A stretch of 64,000 nucleotides of DNA from positions 1 to 64,000 of the forward strand of contig JAICSX010000004.1 in NCBI GenBank assembly GCA_025936675.1. The letters are read 5' to 3'. Shown here piece after piece: positions 30,218 to 38,977 of this stretch. The stretch comes from Sphingomonas sp. Its GTDB lineage: Bacteria; Pseudomonadota; Alphaproteobacteria; Sphingomonadales; Sphingomonadaceae. Both the position numbers and the translations under genes were made by a program. The notes below the pieces were generated by a model. The model was not told the origin of the DNA. It was given only the letters and a program-made list of their open reading frames with translations, and made no database searches. The number at the start of each line of letters is the position of its first letter. Position 1 is the stretch's first letter.

Positions 30218-31539
30218 GCCTTGAGCTCCCGCTCGATGTCCTCCGCGACTGCCGCGGCCTGCTCGCGAATATCGGGAACCGCGATGATCTCCCAATAGCA
30301 GCCTCTGGTTAGAGGCCCGAGCGCCCACAAACGTTCCCCAGCCCGCGACCGCTCATCGACATCGAGACTGATTCCGAGCGGATCCGGTTGGACCGCCACT
30401 GAGTCGAGCAAGCTTCGAAGCAGCGGATCCTTGGAATGCGCGATCGCATGAAGCGGGCCAGTGCAGTTGAACGCATAATCGAATGTCGTCCGACTTGTCC
30501 GATCCGCGCCGCGGGGACGAATTTCCACTTCCAACGCGCCCTCGATTGTCGACGCCGAAACCACTCGCCCGGCAATCACTTTGAGCCGGTCCTCGGCAAT
30601 TAACGCCGTGACCCTGCTCGCGATCGCCGGCGCAATCCGAGAACGGTGCACGTCCCACCAGGCACGACCGTGACGCAGAAACCGCCGCTGTTGGTCGACC
30701 TCGAGCTCCTGCCAGAGCCGCTGCGTATGCGGTCGAAGGCTGTCGACTGCGGCGCGCCAGCCAACTTCCGCGCTCCTGCGGCGCAACCACCTCGCCAGAC
30801 TGCGCAGGTTGCCGTGCGGCAGTTCCTGCGCATCCACGGGCGCAGGCTCGAATTCGGCGTGCGCCCGCGGAACGAGGCCGCGGCGGGAGATAGCGAGTAT
30901 CTTTCCCTCGTAGCCGGCAGCGTCGAGCGAAAGCACCAGGTCAATCATGGTGAGACCGGTGCCCACAATCAGCGCGTCGCCTCCCTCCCGGACAAGCTTT
31001 TCGGCCGCATGTCGAGCATCAGCCCCCCAGGGGTCGTTGATGAAATAGTTCTCCACGTTCGAAAACATCGACAATTCATCAGGCTCCTGGTTGCCGGTGG
31101 CCAAGGCAACAGCATCGCCTTCGACAAGCGATCCATCGCCCAAACCGATTTGCCAGCGATCCGCATCGCGGCGCGCACTGACCACCTGAGCCTCAATGAC
31201 GCTCGTCAGGCCACTGGCGACCGCCTCATCGAGGATCCCTCCAAGATAGCGAGCATAAAGCTTGCGGCGTGCATAGTCGTTACGATCACCGCCATAGCAT
31301 TCGAAATAGTCCACGAAATCGTCGGGCTTGTCCGGCCAAGCGCTCATGTTCAACGCGCGAACATTAAGCAGGTGCGCGTCTTCGGTCGTCGAATAAGCGA
31401 CGCCGCGCCCAGCCCGGCCGCTTCCGTCGATCAGCACGGACGCGATTCCGCGGCGCGCAAGCTGGGCCGCGAGGATCGTTCCCGATGCACCGCCACCGAC
31501 AATTACGACCGCCGCCTGGCGGTCAGATTTCGTAGTCAG
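30214..31539 (-). CDS. FAD/NAD(P)-binding oxidoreductase (FAD-NAD binding family)
   Basis: About 441 residues. [21 protein letters not shown] is the N-terminal dinucleotide site; further features are [17 protein letters not shown]-type second motif ([17 protein letters not shown] near 180) and a C-terminal [12 protein letters not shown]. Resembles the HI0933/FAD-NAD(P)-binding PF13454 family, whose members often act on small molecules or in siderophore-type metabolism. No ATG, GTG or TTG exists near the beginning in frame; the best-supported start is a CTG six bases after GGAGG at 31539, overlapping the upstream stop, so the start is uncertain. Overlaps folE by four bases. Confidence 0.7.
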   Translation of the reverse strand: MTTKSDRQAAVVIVGGGASGTILAAQLARRGIASVLIDGSGRAGRGVAYSTTEDAHLLNVRALNMSAWPDKPDDFVDYFECYGGDRNDYARRKLYARYLGGILDEAVASGLTSVIEAQVVSARRDADRWQIGLGDGSLVEGDAVALATGNQEPDELSMFSNVENYFINDPWGADARHAAEKLVREGGDALIVGTGLTMIDLVLSLDAAGYEGKILAISRRGLVPRAHAEFEPAPVDAQELPHGNLRSLARWLRRRSAEVGWRAAVDSLRPHTQRLWQELEVDQQRRFLRHGRAWWDVHRSRIAPAIASRVTALIAEDRLKVIAGRVVSASTIEGALEVEIRPRGADRTSRTTFDYAFNCTGPLHAIAHSKDPLLRSLLDSVAVQPDPLGISLDVDERSRAGERLWALGPLTRGCYWEIIAVPDIREQAAAVAEDIERELKA

Positions 31540-31807
31540 GCCAATCCTCCGGATTCGCAGCGCCCGCTCGACGCTGCTGCATGTGGCGGTACATCCCGTC
31601 GATCGTCTTGCCCGCCGTCTGCGTGAAGAAGCCCGGCACGACGGCGTGCACGAGACAAGCAAAGCCCGCGCCTACCAACTTGACACCGATCGCGATGGCA
31701 CCGACGCCGTGACCGATCCAGGTCATCCCGAGCGAGCGGGGATGGTCCAGGAACAAACGCCGCGGCAGATTCGAGCTCGCTTGCTCAGGCGACCGCATCG
31801 TTGCCAT
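31523..31807 (-). CDS. DUF6356 family small membrane protein
   Basis: 94 residues. Core: LFLDHPRSLGMTWIGHGVGAIAIGVKLVGAGFACLVHAVVPGFF, then AGKTIDGMYRHMQQRR. One or two hydrophobic segments (about 33-68) indicate a membrane protein; HAVVPGFF-like segments are conserved in the family. It ends inside the start region of the FAD-binding gene, overlapping it by 17 bases. Function unknown. Confidence 0.75.
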   Translation of the reverse strand: MATMRSPEQASSNLPRRLFLDHPRSLGMTWIGHGVGAIAIGVKLVGAGFACLVHAVVPGFFTQTAGKTIDGMYRHMQQRRAGAANPEDWPDYEI

Positions 31808-31881
31808 TGTCCTGCCTTTCCGGGGTCCTTCCGACGCGACCCAATTAGAGGAGACGAAGGTTCTTTGCCAGTTTCCCACCC

Positions 31882-32898
31882 TCATAGGCCGAGCAGTCGG
31901 ATGAACATGAAGCTCACCGTTCCGAGCGCCACCAGCGACAGAATGACGGTAATGATGACTCGCGCGCCCGCCTTGGAAACGGTCCGCACGTCGACACCGA
32001 GACCCAGTGCGGCCATGGCAATGACGGTGAGGATCGTCGCAGCTTCGCCAATTGGCGCAAGCGCCCGTGCAGGAATAACGCCCGCGGAGCGCAATCCTAT
32101 CATGATCAGAAAACCGATGATAAACCACGGGACGAATTGGTGGAGGGCGGGTCGTCCCGGATCCGGTCTGTCTCCTGCGGTAAGCTCACCCGGGATCCGG
32201 GGTTCTTCACGCAAATTTGCTGAAACGAGTGACAGGACGAGGCAAACCGGACCGAGCATGAGCACTCGGATCAGCTTGACCAGCGTTCCGATCTGCACCG
32301 CGGCTGCGCCAACCGGCGCCGTCGCAGCAATCACCTGCGGAACGGCGTAGACCGTGAGCCCGGCAAGCGCTCCATAGGCGACCACCGTCATCCGCAGCAT
32401 CGCGCCAAGCACCGGCAATAGCAGAACCACGACAACGCCGAGCACGGCGGTGAATGCAATCGACGAAGCGACCTCGTCCGCGCTTGCGCCAATTACGGGT
32501 GCAACGGCTGCAATCGCGGAGTTGCCGCAGATCGAATTGCCGCAGGCGACGAGCATCGCCAGCCTCTTCGAGAGACCGAACAAGCGCCCGATGGAGAAGC
32601 TTAGCAGGATCGCTCCGGCAACGATCGCGAAGATGGAAACCAGCAAAGTCCAGCCGGCCGCCATGATTGTCGCGGCGCTGACCGAAGCGCCGAGCAGGAC
32701 GACCGCGACCTCGAGCAGCTGCTTCGCGCCGAGATCGATGCCGCGCTTCCATGTCTGTCCCGGCGTCCACAGAGTGCGGACCGCTGTGCCGATGATGATT
32801 GCAAGCACCAGCGCCTCGATCCAGGCTCGCCCGAAGCGAGCCAATTCGAACAGCTGCAACAGATAGGCCGCAGCCGAAATCAAGGCGCAAAGCGCCAA
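31882..32898 (-). CDS. YeiH-family putative sulfate exporter / membrane transporter
   Basis: 338 residues as drawn, ten predicted membrane helices. Signature segments are LGAKQLLEVAVVLLGASVS near 58, CGNSICGNSAIAAVAPVIGA near 122-140 and GLGVDVRTVSKAG near 300, matching the Cons_hypoth698/YeiH family, which has been linked to sulfonate/sulfate efflux. The start is uncertain: TTG at 32898 lacks a good Shine-Dalgarno, while an in-frame ATT at 32946 lies six bases after AGGGGAAG and gives a more complete first helix. Inner membrane. Confidence 0.82.
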   Translation of the reverse strand: MALCALISAAAYLLQLFELARFGRAWIEALVLAIIIGTAVRTLWTPGQTWKRGIDLGAKQLLEVAVVLLGASVSAATIMAAGWTLLVSIFAIVAGAILLSFSIGRLFGLSKRLAMLVACGNSICGNSAIAAVAPVIGASADEVASSIAFTAVLGVVVVLLLPVLGAMLRMTVVAYGALAGLTVYAVPQVIAATAPVGAAAVQIGTLVKLIRVLMLGPVCLVLSLVSANLREEPRIPGELTAGDRPDPGRPALHQFVPWFIIGFLIMIGLRSAGVIPARALAPIGEAATILTVIAMAALGLGVDVRTVSKAGARVIITVILSLVALGTVSFMFIRLLGL

Positions 32899-32983
32899 TC
32901 CTGGAAGTATTCCCGTAACAGCCGTAGCAGCCCGTGAATAACTAATGGGACTTCCCCTGCCTCGGCCTCAGCATATGGCAATG

Positions 32984-33060
32984 TGGCGACCCCGACTGGA
33001 TTCGAACCAGTGGCCCTCAGATTAGGAATCTGATGCTCTATCCTGCTGAGCTACGGGGTC
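32984..33060 (-). tRNA. tRNA-Arg (anticodon CCT)
   Basis: 77 bases on the minus strand, including encoded CCA (32984-32986). The 7-bp acceptor stem GACCCCG/CGGGGTC, the D-arm (GCTCAGCAGGATAGAGC), the anticodon stem TCAGA/TCTGA with loop TTCCTAA (anticodon CCT, reads AGG) and the T-arm (CTGGTTCGAATCCAG) all fold properly. Discriminator base G. Confidence 0.95.
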
Positions 33061-33063
33061 GCT

Positions 33064-33089
33064 GCGGCGCCCCGAATAGGGGCAGCCGC
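33064..33089 (-). terminator. Hairpin between DUF1178 gene and tRNA-Arg
   Basis: GCGGC-GCCCC (33064-33073) pairs with GGGGC-A-GCCGC (33079-33089), a 10-bp stem with a single bulged A and a GAATA loop. Possibly terminates the grxC operon, or stabilises the leader of the tRNA transcript. Confidence 0.55.
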
Positions 33090-33110
33090 GCGCCCAATCA
33101 ATTCACCGGC

Positions 33111-33512
33111 TCAATTGAGCTGGTTGGGCGGGGTAACCGGTAGCGGAAGCGGAGCGACCGGCACGCCGTCGTCCACGAGAGACTTCGCCTGCTCCAGCGT
33201 CGCGTTGCCGTGGACGGGCGAAGCATCGATCTCGCCGCTATGCATGGCTCTGGCGGTGTCGGTGAAGCTGTCGCCGACCCAGCGTGAATCCTTGAGAAGC
33301 TCGGCCTGCATTGCCGCGAGCCTGACGAGCGGATTGTCGGAGCCCTTCTTCGGCACGCGCGGCGCCATCGGCGCCTTGGCGACCTCCTCCGAGTGGCAGA
33401 CGGGGCATTGCACGAACCCGCCGGCACGCTGCTCATCGAAGTCGGCGCTCGAACGGAACCAGGCTTCGAAGGTGCCGCATCCGCTGCCGCACTGGAGATC
33501 GAAGACGATCAT
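33111..33512 (-). CDS. DUF1178 family protein
   Basis: 133 residues. Starts MIVFDLQCGSGCGTFEAWFRSSADFDEQRAGGFVQCPVCHSEEV; the two Cys pairs (C8/C12 and C36/C39) look like a zinc ribbon. Continues with basic and helical parts. A conserved alphaproteobacterial protein of unknown function that always tracks with the nitrilase-like gene; here it overlaps that gene's stop (ATGA). Confidence 0.85.
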   Translation of the reverse strand: MIVFDLQCGSGCGTFEAWFRSSADFDEQRAGGFVQCPVCHSEEVAKAPMAPRVPKKGSDNPLVRLAAMQAELLKDSRWVGDSFTDTARAMHSGEIDASPVHGNATLEQAKSLVDDGVPVAPLPLPVTPPNQLN

Positions 33513-34336
33513 AAGGTCACCGCATCCGGGATAATGCGGCGGTGGTTAAGCGCCGGTATTCGCGAGCGGACATCGGAAATGCGCTTTAGGTCGATTTCGG
33601 CGAAGCCCACGCCCGGCTCTTCGCCCATGTCGAGCAGGACTTCACCCCACGGGTCGACCACGAGGCTGTGACCGAACGTGTTTCGCCCGTCTTCGTGATG
33701 GCCGACCTGAGCCGCAGCGATCACGAATAGCCCGGCCTCGATCGCTCGCGCCCTTAGCAGGACGTGCCAATGCGCCTTACCGGTCGGCACCGTGAAAGCT
33801 GCTGGCACGGCGATTACGTCCGCATCGGATTCGGCGAGCCGCGCGAACAGGCCGGGGAAGCGCAGGTCGTAGCATATGGAGAGACCAAGCTTTCCGACGG
33901 GCGTTCCGTTCACCAGCACCACGCCCTTGCCGGCCGAGTAGACGTTCGACTCCCGCCAGCTTTCGCCGGTGGGCAGATCGACATCGAACAGATGGAGCTT
34001 GTCGTAAGTGGCGCGAATCTCGCCTTCGCGGTCGATGACGAATGCGCGGTTTGCGACCTTGCCGTCCTCGACCAGAACCGCGAGCGAGCCGAGGTGAAGC
34101 CAGATGCGGTGTTTAGCTGCCGCCTCGCGGCAGGCGGCGAGGGCTTCGTCCTGCTCCTGCGGCCGTAAATGCTTCGCGGCCCGCGCTGAATCGCGATCGA
34201 GAAGCCCCGACATCTCGGGGGTGAACAGCATTTCCGCGGCGCCCGACGCGGCCGTTTGAATTGCGTCGGTGAGCGCGCGCGCGTTCCACGCCGGATCGAT
34301 CCCGGTGGTCGATTGAAAGACAGCGATTCGCGTCAT
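33509..34336 (-). CDS. Carbon-nitrogen hydrolase (Nit1/Nit2 type)
   Basis: 275 residues. The Glu-Lys-Cys catalytic triad of the nitrilase superfamily is Glu41 (FTPEMSG), Lys113 (YDKLHLFDVD) and Cys155 (ICYDLRFPG). The branch is that of Nit2/Nit1 and omega-amidases or deaminated-glutathione amidases rather than true nitrilases. Cytoplasmic. Sits in a tight run with grxC and DUF1178, overlapping both by four bases; the deaminated-glutathione repair function fits a glutaredoxin neighbour, which is an inference. Confidence 0.9.
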   Translation of the reverse strand: MTRIAVFQSTTGIDPAWNARALTDAIQTAASGAAEMLFTPEMSGLLDRDSARAAKHLRPQEQDEALAACREAAAKHRIWLHLGSLAVLVEDGKVANRAFVIDREGEIRATYDKLHLFDVDLPTGESWRESNVYSAGKGVVLVNGTPVGKLGLSICYDLRFPGLFARLAESDADVIAVPAAFTVPTGKAHWHVLLRARAIEAGLFVIAAAQVGHHEDGRNTFGHSLVVDPWGEVLLDMGEEPGVGFAEIDLKRISDVRSRIPALNHRRIIPDAVTL

Positions 34337-34587
34337 CTGTTGAACATATCGTCGAGCTTGCCCGAATGATGAAGCTCAAACAGATCATCGCAGCCGCCGA
34401 CATGGTGCTCGCGGATGAATATCTGCGGCACTGTCGTCCTGCCGTTAGCACGCTGGATCATCAGCTCGCGCGCTTCACCCCCATAATCGACGGGGATCTC
34501 GCGATATTCGACGCCCCGCGCTTCGAGCAGCGCCTTGGCCCTCCAGCAATAGGGGCAATATGCCTTGGTATAAATCTCGACGGTCAA
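34333..34587 (-). CDS. grxC: Glutaredoxin 3
   Basis: 84 residues, thioredoxin fold. Dithiol active site CPYC at 11-14, the cis-Pro VPQIFI near 60 and the GG-x-DD motif (VGGCDDL) near 70 bind glutathione. Reduces protein disulfides and glutathione mixed disulfides. Overlaps the nitrilase-like gene by four bases; comF lies 34 bases upstream. Confidence 0.96.
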   Translation of the reverse strand: MTVEIYTKAYCPYCWRAKALLEARGVEYREIPVDYGGEARELMIQRANGRTTVPQIFIREHHVGGCDDLFELHHSGKLDDMFNR

Positions 34588-34621
34588 TGTGCGTCCTCAC
34601 GCCGATACTTAGGCAAACTCT

Positions 34622-35356
34622 TCAACGCATCAACTGGGCTGGGCGCACCACGCGTGCCCAACTCACAAGCTCCACGCGCGTCGCGCCGCCTCGTTTCAGA
34701 GCCCGGGCGCAGGCTTCGGCGGTGCTTCCGGTGGTAAGCACATCGTCGACGAGGATGATTGTTTTTCCGGCGATCGCCTGCTTGTCGCGGACCAAGAACG
34801 CGCCGGCCACGGTCTTCCGCCGCTGAAGCGGGCTCATGCCCTTGAGCGGCGGAGTCCGGCGGACTCGCCTCAGCGCCACTGGGTTCGCAGCAATGCCGAG
34901 GCGGCGCGATAGCTCGTTAGCAATCAGGGCGGATTGGTTGAAGCCACGCCCCCAGATGCGCGTCCGATGAAGCGGCACCGGAACAAGCATCCGGTCTTCG
35001 CCCTCCCCCACAAGCGGCGCCATGTAGCGGGCCATGGTCCGAGCAATCGCGACCTTGCGCCCATATTTGAGCCGGATCGCGAGGCTCCTCGAAAGGTCGT
35101 CATAAGTGACCGCGGCGCGAGTCCGGACGATCCGCGGCGGACGAGCAAGGCACGCGCCGCACGTCCTCTGCTCAGTCGCCTGGAGCGGCGTTCCGCATGT
35201 CTCGCAACCCGAATTGCCGAGAAACTCGATCGACTTCCAACAATCGAGGCAGAAGCTGTGGACCTCGCCGACGATCGCGCCGCAGCCGGCGCAGCGCGGC
35301 GGCAATGCGAAATCGAGCGCCCAGCGAGCGCCTGAGCGAAGCAACACGCGAACCAT
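34622..35356 (-). CDS. ComF family phosphoribosyltransferase-like protein
   Basis: 244 residues from the ATG next to AAGGAG. An N-terminal double zinc ribbon (CAGC near 21, CLDC near 35, CETCG near 48, CGAC near 60) leads to a PRTase-like domain ending in ILVDDVLTTGSTAEACA with the PRPP-binding VDDVLTTGST. ComF takes part in DNA uptake or replication-related processes in some bacteria, and its order comF-grxC is conserved in alphaproteobacteria. Divergent from the methyltransferase at 35399. Confidence 0.9.
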   Translation of the reverse strand: MVRVLLRSGARWALDFALPPRCAGCGAIVGEVHSFCLDCWKSIEFLGNSGCETCGTPLQATEQRTCGACLARPPRIVRTRAAVTYDDLSRSLAIRLKYGRKVAIARTMARYMAPLVGEGEDRMLVPVPLHRTRIWGRGFNQSALIANELSRRLGIAANPVALRRVRRTPPLKGMSPLQRRKTVAGAFLVRDKQAIAGKTIILVDDVLTTGSTAEACARALKRGGATRVELVSWARVVRPAQLMR

Positions 35357-35398
35357 CGCTCCTTGTCGCTTGGCAGACGGCAGCGCACAAGCGTCGCC

Positions 35399-36169
35399 GT
35401 GGCGGACCTCTTCGACATGAAGGCACGAGCGCTGCGGCGCGACCGTGCCGCTCTGACCGGTCCAGAGCTGTTCCTCTACGAGAGGGCGTTCGACGACTGC
35501 CTGCAGCGCTTGGCACTGGTGCACAGGACATTTCACCGGGCACTGCTAATCGGATCGCCTGATCCCGGCTGGCCCAAGCGGTTGCACATCTTTGTGCCGC
35601 AAATCGACATCGGCGACCCCGGGCCGTTGTTTGCTGAGCGCGCCGGCGGCGAGGCTTTCCTCGAAGATGCGTGGGACGCACCGGAAGGCCGCTACGATCT
35701 GGTTCTCGCCGTGAGCACGCTCGACACCGTCAACGACCTTCCGCTGGCATTTCGCCTCATCCGGCATGCGATGCAGAGTGGCGGCCTGTTCCTCGGCGCC
35801 TTGTCCGGCGGCGATACGATGCCGCAACTGAGGAATGCGATGCGTGCGGCCGATTCCGCAACTGGAGCCGCTGCTCCGCATGTACATCCCCGGATAGAAG
35901 CAGCAGCGCTCGCGCCGCTGCTAGCATCCGCCGGTTTCGTCGATCCGGTCGTGGATGTCGATCGTGCCTCCGTTTCTTATTCGTCGCTGCAGCGGCTGAT
36001 CGGAGATCTTCGCGCGATGGGTGGGACGAACATACTGACGAACCGGCCGTGGTTCGTCAGCAGAGCAGCATTGTCTGCGGCGATCGGTGCTTTTGAACTT
36101 GCCGGCGACGGTTCTCGAACCATCGAGCGGTTCGAAATGCTCCATTTCGCCGCCTGGACGCCCAACTAG
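35399..36169 (+). CDS. SAM-dependent methyltransferase (BioC / NDUFAF5-like)
   Basis: 256 residues from a GTG giving VADLFDMKARALRRDRAALTGPELFLYERAFDDCL, a typical opening of the alphaproteobacterial BioC-like/NDUFAF5 family (first helix). The Rossmann domain has ALLIGSPDPG, YDLVLAVSTLDTVNDLPLAFRLIRHAMQSGGLFLGALSGGD near 105-140 and a C-terminal RFEMLHFAAW. No good Shine-Dalgarno; a TTG 36 bases upstream is an alternative. Likely a complex-I assembly arginine hydroxylase relative or an O-methyltransferase; exact role inferred only from family. Confidence 0.78.
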   Translation: MADLFDMKARALRRDRAALTGPELFLYERAFDDCLQRLALVHRTFHRALLIGSPDPGWPKRLHIFVPQIDIGDPGPLFAERAGGEAFLEDAWDAPEGRYDLVLAVSTLDTVNDLPLAFRLIRHAMQSGGLFLGALSGGDTMPQLRNAMRAADSATGAAAPHVHPRIEAAALAPLLASAGFVDPVVDVDRASVSYSSLQRLIGDLRAMGGTNILTNRPWFVSRAALSAAIGAFELAGDGSRTIERFEMLHFAAWTPN

Positions 36170-36260
36170 GCTGAAGTCGCGTTAACCGTGCAGCTGGGAA
36201 GAGTTGTTAACCTTGGAACGGGTAAACCTGTCGCGTGGACGTGGACCAGAGGAGGGTGGC

Positions 36261-36446
36261 GTGATCGCTATCCGAAGAATTTTCCGCACGCTCAACGCGG
36301 ACAAGCGAGGAGCAACTGCGATCGAATATGGACTGATTGCCGCACTGATCGTCATTGCGATGATGAGCGGCCTGCAGTCGCTTGGCGGCGGCGTGGGCGG
36401 CATGTGGGGCAAGCTCGGAAACGTGACCAACACATATATGCCTTAA
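36261..36446 (+). CDS. Flp-type type IVb pilin
   Basis: 61 residues, GTG start eight bases after GGAGG. After the basic leader (RRIFRTLNADKRGATAIEYGLIAALIVIA) comes the conserved prepilin region: G-A-T-A-I-E-Y-G-L, cleaved after the Gly by the TadV/CpaA-like peptidase, with Glu+5 and the hydrophobic helix. No tad or cpa genes occur nearby, so this is an orphan pilin gene. Confidence 0.9.
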   Translation: MIAIRRIFRTLNADKRGATAIEYGLIAALIVIAMMSGLQSLGGGVGGMWGKLGNVTNTYMP

Positions 36447-36460
36447 GGGCTTATGGAGGT

Positions 36461-37903
36461 TCAGCTTTTCCGAGTGCCGTAAACGATCAACTTGACCTTT
36501 TGGCCTGGCACCAGTGCCGCGTTCGCAGCCAGGCCATTCAAGGACAAGAACCGCTCGAGCTTGAAGTCACGATAGGCCATTCGGCTGCTCAGCGACTGAA
36601 TCGTGTCGCGGGGGCGTACCGTTTCGACATGGATGATTCGCGGGCGAATCGCCGCAGCCTCAGCGGGCGTAATGCGGCGGAGCGACCTAATCATCGAATT
36701 GAATGGTGACACGCCGTAGCCACCGGGCGTCAGCATCACGAAATAATAAACCCGCTGCGGATCCCACTGATAAGCAATGACGCTGGCATCGATTAGCCCC
36801 GAATCGGTGTTCACCCGCGCCGTCGTGACCGCTGCCGGCATCCCGTTGATCATTAACCGCTGTGGCGGCGGATAGTTGATCCGGAACTGGTCACGCGTCA
36901 GCAGCCGGTACGCAAAGGAGATCGCCTGCTCGAGATTGGGCGGTCCCTGGCGGAACTGGGCCTTCCCAGCCGAGCCCGAGATGGTCACCGCGTCGGCACC
37001 GTTGGACATCAAATAGCCCTGCGGCACCGTGAACTGGATTCGAAGGTCCGGGTGGATGAAGGTCGCGCCTTCGATCACGCCCTGCGCGGGATCGTCGTCG
37101 ACGTAAGTTCCCTCGATCTCGCGGAGGAATATGTCGCGGTTGAGAATGCCCCTCCCGAGCCGTCCCGTCGCTTGCGCCTCGGAAAGCGCGCGCTGCATGC
37201 GGTTCTCGCTCAATGGGTGCGTGCTCGCCCATTCAGGGATGCTGCGGTTGGTCCGCCCCTCCACCCGCGCTTGCAGAGCGCTTTGGCGGCTCAGCGCGGC
37301 GAGGACCTGCGCCGCGCCGACGGGGTCGTAGCCCGCCTGGATCATGTATCGAAGACCAAGCGTATCCGCCTCATATTCCTGTTCGCGCGAGAAGCTCAGT
37401 AGATCGAGAACCGAGCGCGCCTGGATCATGCTGGCGGCGCCGGGGCCGAAGATCGCGCCGATGATCTGCCCGAACACGCCAAACGTGCTCTGCTGCGCAT
37501 ATTGCTCACGGATGTGCGCATGATTGGCGGCGATGTGCCCGACTTCGTGACCGAGCGCGAAGGCGAGCTCGGACTCGTTATCCATCAGCGTCATCAGCTG
37601 GCGCGTCACGTAGACGTAGCCTCCGGGTACGGAGAATGCGTTCTCGACCGCGGAGTTCAGCGTGACGAAGTGAAGCTCCTGGCCGGGATTGGCGATTCCC
37701 GAATAAGCCCCGACGCGGTGCCCGACCGATTTCACATAGGCAGCGCGCGGTCCGGTCTCTTCGCCGCCGAGCTCCTGGATGATCGCGGCATTGTCGCGCT
37801 GGGCCTCGGCGACGTCCTGCTGGTCGAGATAATGCAGCCGCTGCGCAGCTGCAGGCGTGAACGCCAACGCGGCCGCGGCAAGCAACAGAACGGTCTTACG
37901 CAT
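36461..37903 (-). CDS. M48 family metalloprotease with LysM (BepA/YfgC-like)
   Basis: 480 residues. Signal peptide (MRKTVLLLAAAALAFTPAAA), then a Zn protease with HEVGH at 119-123 and the third ligand in REQEYEADTLG near 180, followed by TPR-like/M48-typical ASTHPLSENRM. The C-terminal 50 residues (HVETVRPRDTIQSLSSRMAYRDFKLERFLSLNGLAANAALVPGQKVKLI) are a LysM peptidoglycan-binding domain. Similar to BepA: periplasmic chaperone/protease in outer-membrane protein assembly. Start ATG after GGGG; six upstream codons are less likely. Confidence 0.92.
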   Translation of the reverse strand: MRKTVLLLAAAALAFTPAAAQRLHYLDQQDVAEAQRDNAAIIQELGGEETGPRAAYVKSVGHRVGAYSGIANPGQELHFVTLNSAVENAFSVPGGYVYVTRQLMTLMDNESELAFALGHEVGHIAANHAHIREQYAQQSTFGVFGQIIGAIFGPGAASMIQARSVLDLLSFSREQEYEADTLGLRYMIQAGYDPVGAAQVLAALSRQSALQARVEGRTNRSIPEWASTHPLSENRMQRALSEAQATGRLGRGILNRDIFLREIEGTYVDDDPAQGVIEGATFIHPDLRIQFTVPQGYLMSNGADAVTISGSAGKAQFRQGPPNLEQAISFAYRLLTRDQFRINYPPPQRLMINGMPAAVTTARVNTDSGLIDASVIAYQWDPQRVYYFVMLTPGGYGVSPFNSMIRSLRRITPAEAAAIRPRIIHVETVRPRDTIQSLSSRMAYRDFKLERFLSLNGLAANAALVPGQKVKLIVYGTRKS

Positions 37904-37999
37904 CGACTGACCCCAATCCACCGTTTCGCCACCGAACTAAGCGCCCGGATTTTGAACGGGAAATGACTGGCGCGGGTTCCTCCTCCCGCCGCGATGGAC

Positions 38000-38941
38000 T
38001 TAGCCGATGGCCAGAAACTTGGCGCGGCGCTGCGCGCGGAGCTCGTCGGGGCCAAGCTTGCTGCAGCCGTCGAGCTCTTCGATCAGCGCACCTTTGAGGC
38101 CGCCGATTGCAGCTTCAGGGTCCCGATGGGCGCCACCGAGGGGCTCGTCGACGATGCGGTCGATGACCCCGAGTGCCTGGAGGTCGGCAGCGGTGATCTT
38201 CATCGCCTCTGCAGCGTCGGCGGCCTTGTCGGCGGTGCGCCAGAGGATCGACGCGCACCCCTCGGGCGAGATCACCGAATAAACGGCATTTTCGAGCATC
38301 AGCACGCGATTGGCGGTCGCAATGGCCACAGCACCGCCTGATCCGCCCTCCCCGACTATTACCGCAACCATCGGCACTTTGAGCTCGAGGCACTGCTGCG
38401 TGGAGCGAGCGATCGCTTCGGCCTGGCCGCGCTCCTCGGCCTGAACTCCGGGAAATGCGCCGGGCGTATCGACCAGGGTCACGACCGGAATTCCGAATTG
38501 GTCGGCAAGCGTCATGAGACGAATGGCCTTCCGATATCCTTCGGGCTTGGCCATACCGAAATTATGCTTGAGGCGGGAGGCGGTGTCCTCGCCCTTTTCG
38601 TGCCCGATGAGCATCACGCGCCGGCCATCGATCCGCGCCAGCCCGCCAACGATCGCCGGATCGTCCGCGAACGACCGATCCCCGGCCAGCGGCAAGAAGT
38701 CGTCCGCAATGCCCGAGACATAATCCTTGAAGTGTGGCCGGTCCGGGTGCCTAGCGACCTGCGCCTTCTGCCACGGCGTCAGCTTGGCGTAGGTGTCCTT
38801 GAGCAGCTTGTTCGCCTTGGTTTCGAGGCGGGTCACTTCGGCGCCGATGTCGATGTCGGAGCTGTTCGCGGTCTCGCGCAGCTCGCGCACCCGCGTCTCA
38901 AGCTCGGCGATCGGTTTTTCGAAATCGAGGTAATTTTGCAT
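38000..38941 (-). CDS. accA: Acetyl-CoA carboxylase carboxyltransferase subunit alpha
   Basis: 313 residues, full length. With AccD it transfers CO2 from biotin to acetyl-CoA, the first step of fatty acid synthesis. Opens [49 protein letters not shown], and [38 protein letters not shown] are strongly diagnostic. Downstream of xerD by 36 bases on the same strand. Confidence 0.98.
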   Translation of the reverse strand: MQNYLDFEKPIAELETRVRELRETANSSDIDIGAEVTRLETKANKLLKDTYAKLTPWQKAQVARHPDRPHFKDYVSGIADDFLPLAGDRSFADDPAIVGGLARIDGRRVMLIGHEKGEDTASRLKHNFGMAKPEGYRKAIRLMTLADQFGIPVVTLVDTPGAFPGVQAEERGQAEAIARSTQQCLELKVPMVAVIVGEGGSGGAVAIATANRVLMLENAVYSVISPEGCASILWRTADKAADAAEAMKITAADLQALGVIDRIVDEPLGGAHRDPEAAIGGLKGALIEELDGCSKLGPDELRAQRRAKFLAIG

Positions 38942-38977
38942 GTGAAGCGCGCGGGTAGGCCGAAGCTGCCTAAGGCG

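Noticed and set aside
29603..30328. Longer version of folE starting at 30328
   Set aside because: Added N-terminus is Arg/Gly-rich, overlaps the upstream FAD gene and has no Shine-Dalgarno; the ATGA start at 30217 fits.
32984..33060. tRNA gene as an integration site
   Set aside because: No integrase adjacent and no second copy of the tRNA 3' end was noticed in the window.
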